DNA of 7,722 bases from JAOZTV01 sp965371805. Its GTDB lineage: Bacteria; Acidobacteriota; Aminicenantia; UBA2199. The notes beneath the pieces were generated by a model that was not told the origin of the DNA, ran no database searches, and saw nothing but the letters and a program-made list of their open reading frames with translations. Where the stretch lies: positions 1 through 7,722 of the forward strand of contig CBDUZW010000122.1 of assembly GCA_965371805.1 (NCBI GenBank), given 5' to 3'. A program made the translations under genes and the position numbers. Below are positions 1-6,542 of the stretch, piece after piece (within the stretch, counting starts at the first letter, position 1; each line of letters begins with the position of its first letter).

Positions 1-65
1 TTAATTCATTTCTAGAAAAATGAGGTCTAAAAAAAATAGGCGGTGGATTATGGATCTTCTCTTTT
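1..65. other. Left-edge intergenic sequence, no supported gene
   Basis: All three plus-strand frames meet a stop within the first 23 bases (TAA at 2-4, TAG at 13-15, TGA at 21-23), so at most a few C-terminal codons of an upstream gene could be present. An ATG at 20 opens a 16-codon frame ending at the TGA at 68-70, inside the promoter -35 box. It has no ribosome binding site and I do not call it a gene. Confidence 0.6.
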
Positions 66-123
66 ATTGACTTCAAAAATACCCTGTGTTATATATTAAA
101 AATATTAACCGGGCATCAATATA
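66..123 (+). promoter_or_regulatory. Promoter and leader, repeat copy 1 (Bro-N gene)
   Basis: The -35 box TTGACT (67-72) and the -10 box TATATA (90-95) are separated by exactly 17 bases, with a TGT extended -10 just before the -10 box. Transcription should start near 102, giving a leader of about 39 bases before the ATG at 141. The segment 66-123 matches 1210-1267 at 56 of 58 positions, differing at 112 (G/T) and 119 (A/G). The identity runs past the -10 box into the transcribed leader and stops just before the ribosome binding site. The match to sigma70 consensus is seen directly. Promoter activity is inferred. Confidence 0.8.
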
Positions 124-127
124 GTAT

Positions 128-132
128 GAGGG
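128..132 (+). promoter_or_regulatory. Ribosome binding site fixing the Bro-N start
   Basis: GAGGG lies 8 bases before the ATG at 141, which is good Shine-Dalgarno spacing. The in-frame ATG at 126 is five codons earlier, has no purine-rich site ahead of it and overlaps this motif, so 141 is the better start. Confidence 0.7.
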
Positions 133-140
133 ATATAATT

Positions 141-986
141 ATGGATAAATTGAGAATTGCTGTTTTTCAAAAAAAAGAGATTAGAAAAATTATTTATAAA
201 GATGAATGGTGGTTTGTAATCAATGATATTATTATAACACTTACTGAATCAAAAGATCCTGCCCAGTATTTTAAGCGAATGAAATCGAGAGATGAAGAAT
301 TAAAAAAGCTTACTGAACAAGGGGGGGTACAATTTGTACCACCCCTTAAGTTAAATATTGAAACACCAGGTGGTAAACAAAAAATGTATTGTTGGAATAC
401 AGAAGGCGTTTTTCGACTTATCCAATCTATCCCTTCACTCAAGGCTGAACCATTCAAACGCTGGCTTGCAAAAGTTGGGTATGAAAGAATACAGGAGATT
501 GAAGATCCAGAGCTTGCAACTAAACGAACCCGTGCACTTTATAAGTCTAAAGGATATTCTGATGCCTGGATTGAAAAACGAATGCGTGGTATTGCCATTA
601 GAGATGAACTAACAGATGAATGGAAAGACCGTGGAATTAAAGAACAAATTGATTATTCTATTTTAACTGCTGAAATATCTAAGGCAGCATTTGGAATGAC
701 TCCCTCTGAATATAAAAACTTCAAGGGGTTAAACAGAGAAAACCTTAGAGACCATTATACAGATTTAGAATTAATATTTTCAATGCTTGGTGAAGCTGCT
801 ACTACTGAAATTACACGAAACAAAGATGCACAGGGATTTGATGAAAATAAAAATACAGCAAACAAAGGTGGAAAAATTGCCGGTGATGCCCGAAAAAATT
901 TGGAAATCGAATCAGGAAAACAAGTATCAACTTCTGGCAATTTTTTAACTGAACCTGAAGCTAAGAAAAAACTGAGAGGAAAATAA
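141..986 (+). CDS. Bro-N domain protein, DinD / phage-antirepressor-like
   Basis: The 281-residue protein carries an N-terminal Bro-N domain (about residues 8-107), the DNA-binding module of baculovirus BRO proteins and prophage antirepressors. Recognisable conserved stretches are the GGVQFVPPLKL segment (about 61-71), CWNTEGVFRLIQSIP (about 84-98) and KAEPFKRWLAKVGYERIQEI (101-120). The C-terminal half resembles E. coli DinD: LTDEWKDRGI (156-165), then TEITRNKDAQGF (222-233) and the NKGGKIAGDARKNLE stretch (241-255). Its length is close to that of DinD (about 274 residues). Such proteins are common on prophages and in accessory islands. DinD modulates RecA, but most homologues have no known role. 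The gene is monocistronic, with its own promoter and terminator. No phage structural or integrase genes lie beside it, so it is either a lone cargo gene or a prophage relic. A 14-bp-arm inverted repeat lies inside the gene at 319-347. The family call is solid; the function is open. Confidence 0.85.
   Translation: MDKLRIAVFQKKEIRKIIYKDEWWFVINDIIITLTESKDPAQYFKRMKSRDEELKKLTEQGGVQFVPPLKLNIETPGGKQKMYCWNTEGVFRLIQSIPSLKAEPFKRWLAKVGYERIQEIEDPELATKRTRALYKSKGYSDAWIEKRMRGIAIRDELTDEWKDRGIKEQIDYSILTAEISKAAFGMTPSEYKNFKGLNRENLRDHYTDLELIFSMLGEAATTEITRNKDAQGFDENKNTANKGGKIAGDARKNLEIESGKQVSTSGNFLTEPEAKKKLRGK
319..347. repeat. Intragenic inverted repeat in the Bro-N gene
   Basis: Two 14-base arms (319-332 and 334-347) flank a single central T and pair at 13 of 14 positions. 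The inner part reads GGTACAA-T-TTGTACC and the outer arms are AAGGGG and CCCCTT. It lies in the codons for the conserved GGVQFVPPLKL segment, so protein constraint (Gly and Pro codons) may explain part of the symmetry. Confidence 0.75.
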
Positions 987-997
987 ATGAAATTATG

Positions 998-1038
998 AGT
1001 AAGAAAAAAAACGTCTAAAAAGATGTTTTTTTCTTACT
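998..1038. terminator. Probable bidirectional intrinsic terminator
   Basis: The left arm (998-1016) and right arm (1021-1038) are nearly complementary around an AAAA loop, with one bulged A and one G-T pair. The core is a six-pair ACGTCT/AGATGT stem preceded by a run of A and followed by seven or more T, so it can work as a terminator on either strand. It starts 12 bases after the Bro-N stop codon. The stem is A/T-rich and weak, so its efficiency is uncertain. Confidence 0.7.
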
Positions 1039-1048
1039 ATATATGTTT

Positions 1049-1192
1049 TTAATAAATATAATTAAAATCTGTAATTCTTCTTCCCGTTTTTTGAGAGAGA
1101 ATAATTTCTGGTTTATTTTTAATATTAATAATAAAAAAATGGTTTTCTATTGAAACATATAAATGATTTGATACAAATTTAAATAATAATTT
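1049..1192 (-). pseudogene. Possible 3' remnant of a convergent gene
   Basis: On the minus strand 47 codons stay open from just after a TGA (1193-1195) to a TAA at 1049-1051, with no ATG, GTG or TTG start. The peptide includes IENHFFIINIKNKPEI and ends LSQKTGRRITDFNYIY, which reads more like protein than random A/T-rich translation, although I recognise no family. Its stop lies 11 bases beyond the hairpin at 998-1038, which could serve as terminator for both this frame and the Bro-N gene. Chance alone could produce an open frame of this size in A/T-rich DNA, so the call is tentative. The rest of the 987-1288 intergenic stretch holds only that hairpin, the A/T hairpin at 1182-1206 and promoter copy 2. 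Confidence 0.2.
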
Positions 1193-1206
1193 TCAAGCTT
1201 ATTATT
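1182..1206. repeat. A/T inverted repeat just upstream of promoter copy 2
   Basis: AATAATAA (1182-1189) and TTATTATT (1199-1206) form a perfect eight-pair stem with a nine-base loop, ending four bases before the -35 region of the promoter at 1210. It could be an UP-like element, an operator or simply A/T-rich chance. Confidence 0.4.
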
Positions 1207-1209
1207 GAT

Positions 1210-1267
1210 ATTGACTTCAAAAATACCCTGTGTTATATATTAAAAATATTAACCGTGCATCAGTATA
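1210..1267 (+). promoter_or_regulatory. Promoter and leader, repeat copy 2 (glycosidase gene)
   Basis: The -35 box TTGACT (1211-1216), 17-base spacer, TGT extended -10 and TATATA -10 box (1234-1239) match copy 1 exactly. The identity continues through the predicted start site (about 1246) into the leader, with two substitutions in 58 bases. It lies 22 bases upstream of the preferred start codon of the glycoside hydrolase gene. Confidence 0.8.
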
Positions 1268-1279
1268 AATACGGGTTTG

Positions 1280-1287
1280 AAGGTGGA
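1280..1287 (+). promoter_or_regulatory. Ribosome binding site supporting the ATG at 1289
   Basis: The purine run AAGGTGGA includes AAGG, 5 bases before ATG 1289, one mismatch from AAGGAG. A TTG at 1277 would add four residues, but only a weak CGGG precedes it and it would put charged residues (KVE) ahead of the signal peptide. I therefore prefer 1289. Confidence 0.55.
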
Positions 1288-1288
1288 A

Positions 1289-3301
1289 ATGAAGAGAAGA
1301 ATTTTTTTTATAATTATAATCATAAGTTTTATAGCTTTTAATTTACTGGAAATTTATGGAAATGATAAGTCCTTACAGGTCAATATACTCGATTTTTCCG
1401 GAGACATAAATGCTCCAAAAGATAGAGACTCACTGGCTTTCTCTGATCAGGGAGCCTGGTTTGCATATGGTTTCCCAACGGACTCAAAAAATTATGGAGG
1501 ATTTTCTGGTCCTTTTTTGATGACAGAGCAAAATGGTGTCTGGTGCAGTAAAGTTTTATCACAATTATCTTTATACGACATAGATGCAGATCAAAAGATA
1601 AAATGGGACGGTTTTAATTATTCCATAAAGAGCTATAATAGCCATCTTGAGCAGACCTATAAAAATAATAGACTAAATATTATCCAGACTCTTTTTTTCA
1701 GTTCGGCACATTCTGCTATAATGACCACAAGGATCAAAAATATATCGAAGAAGGCTATCAGGATTAGAGGGACCTGGGAGGGAGAAATATTTCTAAAGAG
1801 TTTAAGTATAGAAAATAAAGAAAATGGCATATTAATTAAATCTGATAAAACTGACGCAGAAGGTTATATTCAGGTTTTTAATGATTCTATAAAAAAAATT
1901 ATTAACACAAAAAAATCTTATTCAATTGTTCTTAAAAGTTTTGATATTAAGCCAGATGAGACTAAAGATTTAATTCTTACCCATACTTTTATTTTTTCTC
2001 AATATGATTTTAAGAATGAAAAAAAAAACTTACAGAAACTTGTTTTAAACCAGAATAAGTTTCTTAAAATCCGTATTAGAGAAAAGGAAAAACAGTTAAA
2101 GAACCTCTTTGGTCAATTAGAAAAAAAATGGTCTAAGTCTATTTATAGGGGCCTTTTAGCCAAAGCACTGCTCACACTTCAAAATAACTGGAGAATTCCA
2201 GCCGGGGAATTAAAACATAGTGGTCTCTTCCCCAGTTATCATTATAAATGGTTCCATGGTTTCTGGGCATGGGATAGTTGGAAACATGCGGTTGGCTTGT
2301 CAAAGTTTAATATAGAACTTGCAAAAGAACAGATCAGGGCTATGTTTGATTTTGAGGATGAGAAAGGCTTTATTGCAGACTGTGTTTACAGAGACACAAG
2401 CATAGAGAAGCATAATTATCGGAATACAAAACCGCCCCTTTCAGGATGGGCAGTCTGGAATATGTATAAAAGGGACAGGGACATTATGTTCTTAAAGGAA
2501 TTGTATCCAAAAATTCTAAAACAGCATTATTGGTGGTATAAAAACAGGGATAATGATAAGGATGGTCTCTGCGAGTATGGCTCTACCGACGGAACCCTTA
2601 TTGCAGCAAAATGGGAAAGTGGTATGGACAATGCGGTCCGCTTTGATAATAGTAAAATATTAAAAAACCATAATGGGGCATATTCCCTGGATCAGGAGAG
2701 TGTAGATCTTAACTCATATCTCTATGCTGAGAAACTATTTTTACATAAGATGGCTGCAGTCTTAAATAAAAAAATAGATAAAAATAAACTTAAAGTTGAA
2801 GCGAATGCTTTAAAGATCAAGATTCAAAATCAGTTTTTTGATAAGCAGAGCGGATGGTTCTTTGACTCAAACCTGAGTGGTGAAAACTTAATTAAAGTTA
2901 AGGGTTGTGAGGGATGGATCCCCCTATGGGCAGGAGTAGCAACAGTCGGTCAGGCTAAGATGGTTAAAGAAAATATGATGAGTCCAAAGTACTTTAATTT
3001 AAAAATCCCCTTTCAGACCTTATCTGCTGACCATCCAAAATTTAAACCCAACAGGGGATACTGGAGAGGCCCCGTCTGGCTGGATCAGGCATATTTTGGA
3101 GTAAGAGGATTGCAGAAATATAATTTTAAAAAAGAAGCAGACACAATTATATATAAATTATTACATAATGCAGAAGGGGTTCTGGAAAAAGGAAAATCAA
3201 TCAGAGAAAACTATAATCCAGCCACTGGAACTGGCATGGAGGCCCAAAACTTCAGCTGGTCAGCGGCTCACTACCTCCTTTTATTAATTAAAGATATATA
3301 A
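1289..3301 (+). CDS. Secreted GH63 / MGH1-like glycoside hydrolase
   Basis: The 670-residue protein begins with MKRR and a strongly hydrophobic stretch (about 5-20), a signal peptide with no lipobox Cys, so it is probably exported. Residues about 30-260 look like the N-terminal beta-sandwich of GH63 proteins. From about 280 follows the (alpha/alpha)6-barrel domain shared by GH63 enzymes (E. coli YgjK, alpha-glucosidase I) and mannosylglycerate hydrolases. Signature segments are GLFPS (312-316), KWFHGFWAWDSWKHA (320-334), CEYGSTDGTLIAAKWESGMD (428-447), RGYWRGPVWLDQAYFG (589-604), RENYNP (639-644) and NFSWSAAHYLLLL (654-666). By family analogy Asp447 in ESGMDN is the candidate general acid and Glu640 in RENYNP the candidate general base; neither was checked by alignment. 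The enzyme should hydrolyse alpha-linked gluco- or mannosides outside the cytoplasm. The exact sugar cannot be read from sequence, and relatives are often loosely labelled trehalase. It has its own promoter and is not obviously in an operon with its neighbours. Confidence 0.85.
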   Translation: MKRRIFFIIIIISFIAFNLLEIYGNDKSLQVNILDFSGDINAPKDRDSLAFSDQGAWFAYGFPTDSKNYGGFSGPFLMTEQNGVWCSKVLSQLSLYDIDADQKIKWDGFNYSIKSYNSHLEQTYKNNRLNIIQTLFFSSAHSAIMTTRIKNISKKAIRIRGTWEGEIFLKSLSIENKENGILIKSDKTDAEGYIQVFNDSIKKIINTKKSYSIVLKSFDIKPDETKDLILTHTFIFSQYDFKNEKKNLQKLVLNQNKFLKIRIREKEKQLKNLFGQLEKKWSKSIYRGLLAKALLTLQNNWRIPAGELKHSGLFPSYHYKWFHGFWAWDSWKHAVGLSKFNIELAKEQIRAMFDFEDEKGFIADCVYRDTSIEKHNYRNTKPPLSGWAVWNMYKRDRDIMFLKELYPKILKQHYWWYKNRDNDKDGLCEYGSTDGTLIAAKWESGMDNAVRFDNSKILKNHNGAYSLDQESVDLNSYLYAEKLFLHKMAAVLNKKIDKNKLKVEANALKIKIQNQFFDKQSGWFFDSNLSGENLIKVKGCEGWIPLWAGVATVGQAKMVKENMMSPKYFNLKIPFQTLSADHPKFKPNRGYWRGPVWLDQAYFGVRGLQKYNFKKEADTIIYKLLHNAEGVLEKGKSIRENYNPATGTGMEAQNFSWSAAHYLLLLIKDI

Positions 3302-3317
3302 AAATAATGAAAGTTTG

Positions 3318-3350
3318 AATTTTGGTAAGCCTTATTATTTATCAAAAATT
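3318..3350 (+). terminator. Weak A/T-rich terminator candidate after the glycosidase gene
   Basis: AATTTTGGTAA (3318-3328) pairs with TTATCAAAAATT (3339-3350) with one G-T pair and one bulge. TCTTTT follows directly. It lies 17 bases after the stop codon and just ahead of the next promoter. The stem has almost no G-C pairs, so termination may be leaky. Confidence 0.35.
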
Positions 3351-3358
3351 TCTTTTAT

Positions 3359-3388
3359 ATTGACTTCAAAAAGCCGCTATGATATATA
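3359..3388 (+). promoter_or_regulatory. Promoter, third copy of the shared core (fusion gene)
   Basis: The -35 box TTGACT (3360-3365) and -10 box TATATA (3383-3388) are 17 bases apart, with a TGA extended -10. The 14-mer ATTGACTTCAAAAA (3359-3372) is identical to the other two copies. The rest of the spacer differs, and A/T-rich similarity resumes in the TATATAT...AAAAATA part. Unlike copies 1 and 2, the leader downstream is unrelated. Transcription should start near 3395, about 50 bases before the ATG at 3444. Confidence 0.75.
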
Positions 3389-3443
3389 TAAAAATACATT
3401 ATTTTTGGACTTCATGTAAACAAAAAATAGAGGAATAAATGAT

Positions 3444-6400
3444 ATGGAAAAAGAATTTTCACAAATAAAAATAAGTACGGATCAAGCTGCAGAAATTTTA
3501 AATGACTTATATGATATCAAGGGAGAAGTTAGTCCTCTGGATGGATTTTTAGATTTTAATTTTAAAGTTAAAGCTGGAGCCAAAAAATATATTTTAAAGA
3601 TCAGCAGGCCGGGTACAGATAAAAAATATCTGGAATTTCAAAATCAGTTATTTTCTTATCTTTCCAAAAGTGAAGTCTCTGATCAAACACCTGCAGCGAT
3701 TCCAGACAAAAACGGAGAATTTTTAAGTGAAATTATAGATGGAAATGGGGATATACGTTTAGTTCGGTTATTGTCATGGATGGATGGACGATTATGGTCA
3801 TCAGTTAATCCAATAAAAGATGCTTTATTGTTTAATTTAGGTGAAAGATCAGCTTTGCTGACAAAGGCTTTGACCGGATTTGAACATCCATTCGGGAAAC
3901 AACAATTTGACTGGGATACAGCCCGGGCAGACTGGACCTACAAACATCTTGATCTGTTTAATGGAGAACAGAGGAGGATAATTCAATACTTTCAAAAAAA
4001 ATTCATGGAGATCCAGGGTCCTTATAAAATCTTACGTAAAAGTATTGTTCATAATGATGTAAATGATAATAATGTAGTTGTTAGTGGTGATCTTGTCAAT
4101 CCGGAAGTGACAGCCATTATTGATTATGGGGATGCAACACATACTCAGATAATTAATGACCTGGCAATTGCTATAGCCTATGCTGTTATGAGAAAACCTG
4201 ACCCCTTAACTACCTCCCTGAATATAGTAAAAGGATATAATAGCCAGTTTCCACTTAAAGATGAAGAACTTAAATTATTGTATGTTTTAGTGGCGATAAG
4301 ACTGGTATTAATTGTAATACATGCAGCTATAAACAGGAAAAAAGAACCGGATAATGTTTATCTATGGATCTCTGAGAAACCAGCCTGGGAATTACTGGAA
4401 AAATGGATGAAAATTGAGCCAAATTTTGCATATTATAGTTTTAGAAATGCATGTGATTTAGAACCACATCCAAAAGAAAAAAATTTCTTAGAGTGGGCAG
4501 ATAGTCAATCCCTGACATTAATGGAGCTATTTCCCGGTTTGAAATTTAAGTCTATTAAACCGGTTGATATAGGAGTATCAAGTACATGGTTGGGTTTGGA
4601 ATCGGAATTTACTAATAGTGATCTTTTTTCCTTAAAAATTAACCGCCTCCAATACGAAAATCCGAATACATTGATTGCAGGAGGTTATCTTGAAAACAGG
4701 GCTGTATATGGCACTGAAAATTATAAAAAAGAGGGGAATAATGGATCTGAGTATCGATCGGTTCATTTAGGGATAGATTTCTGGGTAGAGCAGGAAACTG
4801 CCATACATGCCCCCTTAGATGGAAAAGTTATCAGCTTATATGATAATGGTAATAATAAAGATTATGGACCTACGCTGATCTTAGAACATAAAACAGATGA
4901 AGGCTTGATTTTTTATTCCCTCTACGGGCATTTAAGCAGATCCAGTTTAAAACTTTTAAATATAGGTCAATATGTAAAGAAAAATGAATTGATTGCCTAT
5001 GTTGGAAACCTGTCAGAGAATGGAGACTGGGCAAGTCATCTGCATTTTCAATTGATATTAGACCGTTTAGGCAATAAAGTCGATTTTCCAGGAGTGACCT
5101 TTCCAGATCAAACAACTGTCTGGAAGAGTATTTGTCCGGATCCGAATATATTTTTTAAAGAAGAAAAACTTATAATTGATAAAGATAAATCAGCAGATGA
5201 GCTTATGGATTTCCGGGAAAAACATCTGGGGAAAGGATTGAGTCTGTCTTATAATCATCCAATTAATATTGTAAGGGGCTCAGGTGTATATCTGATTGAT
5301 AAATCCGGTAGAAGATTTTTAGATACAGTTAATAATGTTGCTCATGTTGGGCATGAGCATCCTGAAGTCGTAAAGGCAGGACAGGGTCAAATGGGGGTTT
5401 TAAACACCAATACCAGATATCTCCATGAAAATATAAATAAATTTGCAGAAGAGCTGCTGGCAACTTTCCCGGAAGAGCTCTCTGTTGTTCATTTTGTTAA
5501 TTCAGGCAGTGAGGCAGTTGAATTGGCACTCAGAATGGCCCGTACCAATACCGGGCAAAAGGATATGATCGCTGTTGAAGTTGGATATCATGGGAACAGC
5601 AATGGTTGTATTGAGGTGAGTTCATATAAATTTGAAGGTAAAGGGGGAAAGGGATCTCCTGAACATACCCATATTGTCCCTCTTCCGGATAGATTTAGAG
5701 GCTTATACCAGGGAGAGAATTGTGGACCGGAATATGCATCTCATGTTGATCAGCAAATTGAATATATTAAATCTAAAGAGAGGGGACTTGCAGGATTCAT
5801 ATGTGAAAGTATAATTTCCTGTGGTGGACAGATCGAACTCCCTGAGGGATATTTGAAAAATGCGTATAAATCTGTAAGAGCTGCAGGCGGACTCTGCATT
5901 GCTGATGAGGTTCAAATTGGTGTTGGAAGAGTCGGAAAATATTTCTGGGGATTTCAACTACATGATGTTATACCGGATATTGTAACCATTGGAAAGCCGA
6001 TCGGAAACGGACATCCCGTAGCTGCAGTTGTCTGTACAAAAAAGGTTGCTATTGGATTTGCAAATGGAATGGAATATTTTAATACCTTTGGGGGAAATCC
6101 TGTTTCATGTGCTATCGGACATGAAGTCTTAAACGTCGTTAAAAACGAAAAATTACAGGATAATGCTCTATCAACAGGGAATTATCTTAAAAGTAAATTG
6201 AATGAAATGCAGAAAGAATTTTCAATAATCGGAGATGTCCGGGGACAGGGATTATTTCTTGGATTTGAACTGGTAGATGAACATAAAAAACCGCTAAAAG
6301 AGAAGGTCGCTTATCTGGCAAACAGAATGCGGGAATTGGGTGTTTTCATGAGTATAGATGGAAGGGATAATAATGTCCTGAAAATCAAACCTCCAATAGT

Positions 6401-6476
6401 CTTTAACAAAGACAATGCAGATGAACTGCTACTCCGCTTAAATACAGTATTTAACGAAGACTTTATGAGAGGATAG
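3444..6476 (+). CDS. Kinase / M23-like / class III PLP phospho-lyase fusion
   Basis: The 1010-residue protein has three domains. (1) About 1-325 is an APH-family kinase: HNDVNDNN (203-210) gives the Brenner HxDxxxxN motif (H203, D205, N210) and IIDYGD (225-230) the metal-binding Asp (D227). (2) About 400-570 is an M23/LytM-like fold with HLGID (H441, D445), YGH (H496) and HLH (H532, H534), so all zinc and catalytic positions are kept. (3) About 590-1005 is a class III PLP enzyme with NSGSEA (686-691), YHG (715-717), ADEVQIGVGRVG (820-831), the PLP Lys K851 in GKPIGNGHP and TFGGNP (881-886). Domain 3 closely resembles ethanolamine-phosphate and 5-phosphohydroxylysine phospho-lyases, and domain 1 resembles hydroxylysine kinase. 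The likely chemistry is phosphorylation of an amino alcohol, then elimination of phosphate and ammonia to an aldehyde. No signal peptide is visible, so the protein is probably cytoplasmic. The start is set by AGAGGA (3429-3434), 9 bases upstream. The substrate and the role of the M23 domain are unknown. Confidence 0.88.
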   Translation: MEKEFSQIKISTDQAAEILNDLYDIKGEVSPLDGFLDFNFKVKAGAKKYILKISRPGTDKKYLEFQNQLFSYLSKSEVSDQTPAAIPDKNGEFLSEIIDGNGDIRLVRLLSWMDGRLWSSVNPIKDALLFNLGERSALLTKALTGFEHPFGKQQFDWDTARADWTYKHLDLFNGEQRRIIQYFQKKFMEIQGPYKILRKSIVHNDVNDNNVVVSGDLVNPEVTAIIDYGDATHTQIINDLAIAIAYAVMRKPDPLTTSLNIVKGYNSQFPLKDEELKLLYVLVAIRLVLIVIHAAINRKKEPDNVYLWISEKPAWELLEKWMKIEPNFAYYSFRNACDLEPHPKEKNFLEWADSQSLTLMELFPGLKFKSIKPVDIGVSSTWLGLESEFTNSDLFSLKINRLQYENPNTLIAGGYLENRAVYGTENYKKEGNNGSEYRSVHLGIDFWVEQETAIHAPLDGKVISLYDNGNNKDYGPTLILEHKTDEGLIFYSLYGHLSRSSLKLLNIGQYVKKNELIAYVGNLSENGDWASHLHFQLILDRLGNKVDFPGVTFPDQTTVWKSICPDPNIFFKEEKLIIDKDKSADELMDFREKHLGKGLSLSYNHPINIVRGSGVYLIDKSGRRFLDTVNNVAHVGHEHPEVVKAGQGQMGVLNTNTRYLHENINKFAEELLATFPEELSVVHFVNSGSEAVELALRMARTNTGQKDMIAVEVGYHGNSNGCIEVSSYKFEGKGGKGSPEHTHIVPLPDRFRGLYQGENCGPEYASHVDQQIEYIKSKERGLAGFICESIISCGGQIELPEGYLKNAYKSVRAAGGLCIADEVQIGVGRVGKYFWGFQLHDVIPDIVTIGKPIGNGHPVAAVVCTKKVAIGFANGMEYFNTFGGNPVSCAIGHEVLNVVKNEKLQDNALSTGNYLKSKLNEMQKEFSIIGDVRGQGLFLGFELVDEHKKPLKEKVAYLANRMRELGVFMSIDGRDNNVLKIKPPIVFNKDNADELLLRLNTVFNEDFMRG

Positions 6477-6526
6477 CCTGAATATCAAATGTCCTCCAGG
6501 CTCGTTACCCTCTTTCGCCCGTCCGG

Positions 6527-6542
6527 CTGTCCTTCGGAACAG
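6527..6542 (+). other. Stable hairpin with UUCG tetraloop
   Basis: CTGTCC (6527-6532) and GAACAG (6537-6542) pair with one C-A mismatch around TTCG, and a C-G pair closes the loop. As plus-strand RNA this is the very stable C(UUCG)G tetraloop, which suggests that the plus-strand transcript, reading through from the fusion gene, is the one that folds. Confidence 0.6.

Noticed and set aside
20..70. 16-codon open frame starting with ATG at 20
   Set aside because: It has no ribosome binding site and its stop lies in the -35 box of promoter copy 1.
84..100. CTGTGTTATATATTAAA as an SOS box for the DinD-like gene
   Set aside because: Only the CTGT half is present, with no matching ACAG, and the same sequence precedes the glycosidase gene, which is not an SOS-type gene.
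126..140. Upstream ATG at 126 as the Bro-N start
   Set aside because: The GAGGG ribosome binding site lies between it and the ATG at 141, so the later start is better supported.
1277..1288. TTG at 1277 as the start of the glycosidase gene
   Set aside because: The ATG at 1289 has the better upstream purine run and gives a normal MKRR signal-peptide start.
6527..6542. CTGT-N8-ACAG, which matches the E. coli LexA-box pattern
   Set aside because: It lies between convergent genes, away from any promoter, and is better explained as a hairpin stem around a UUCG loop.
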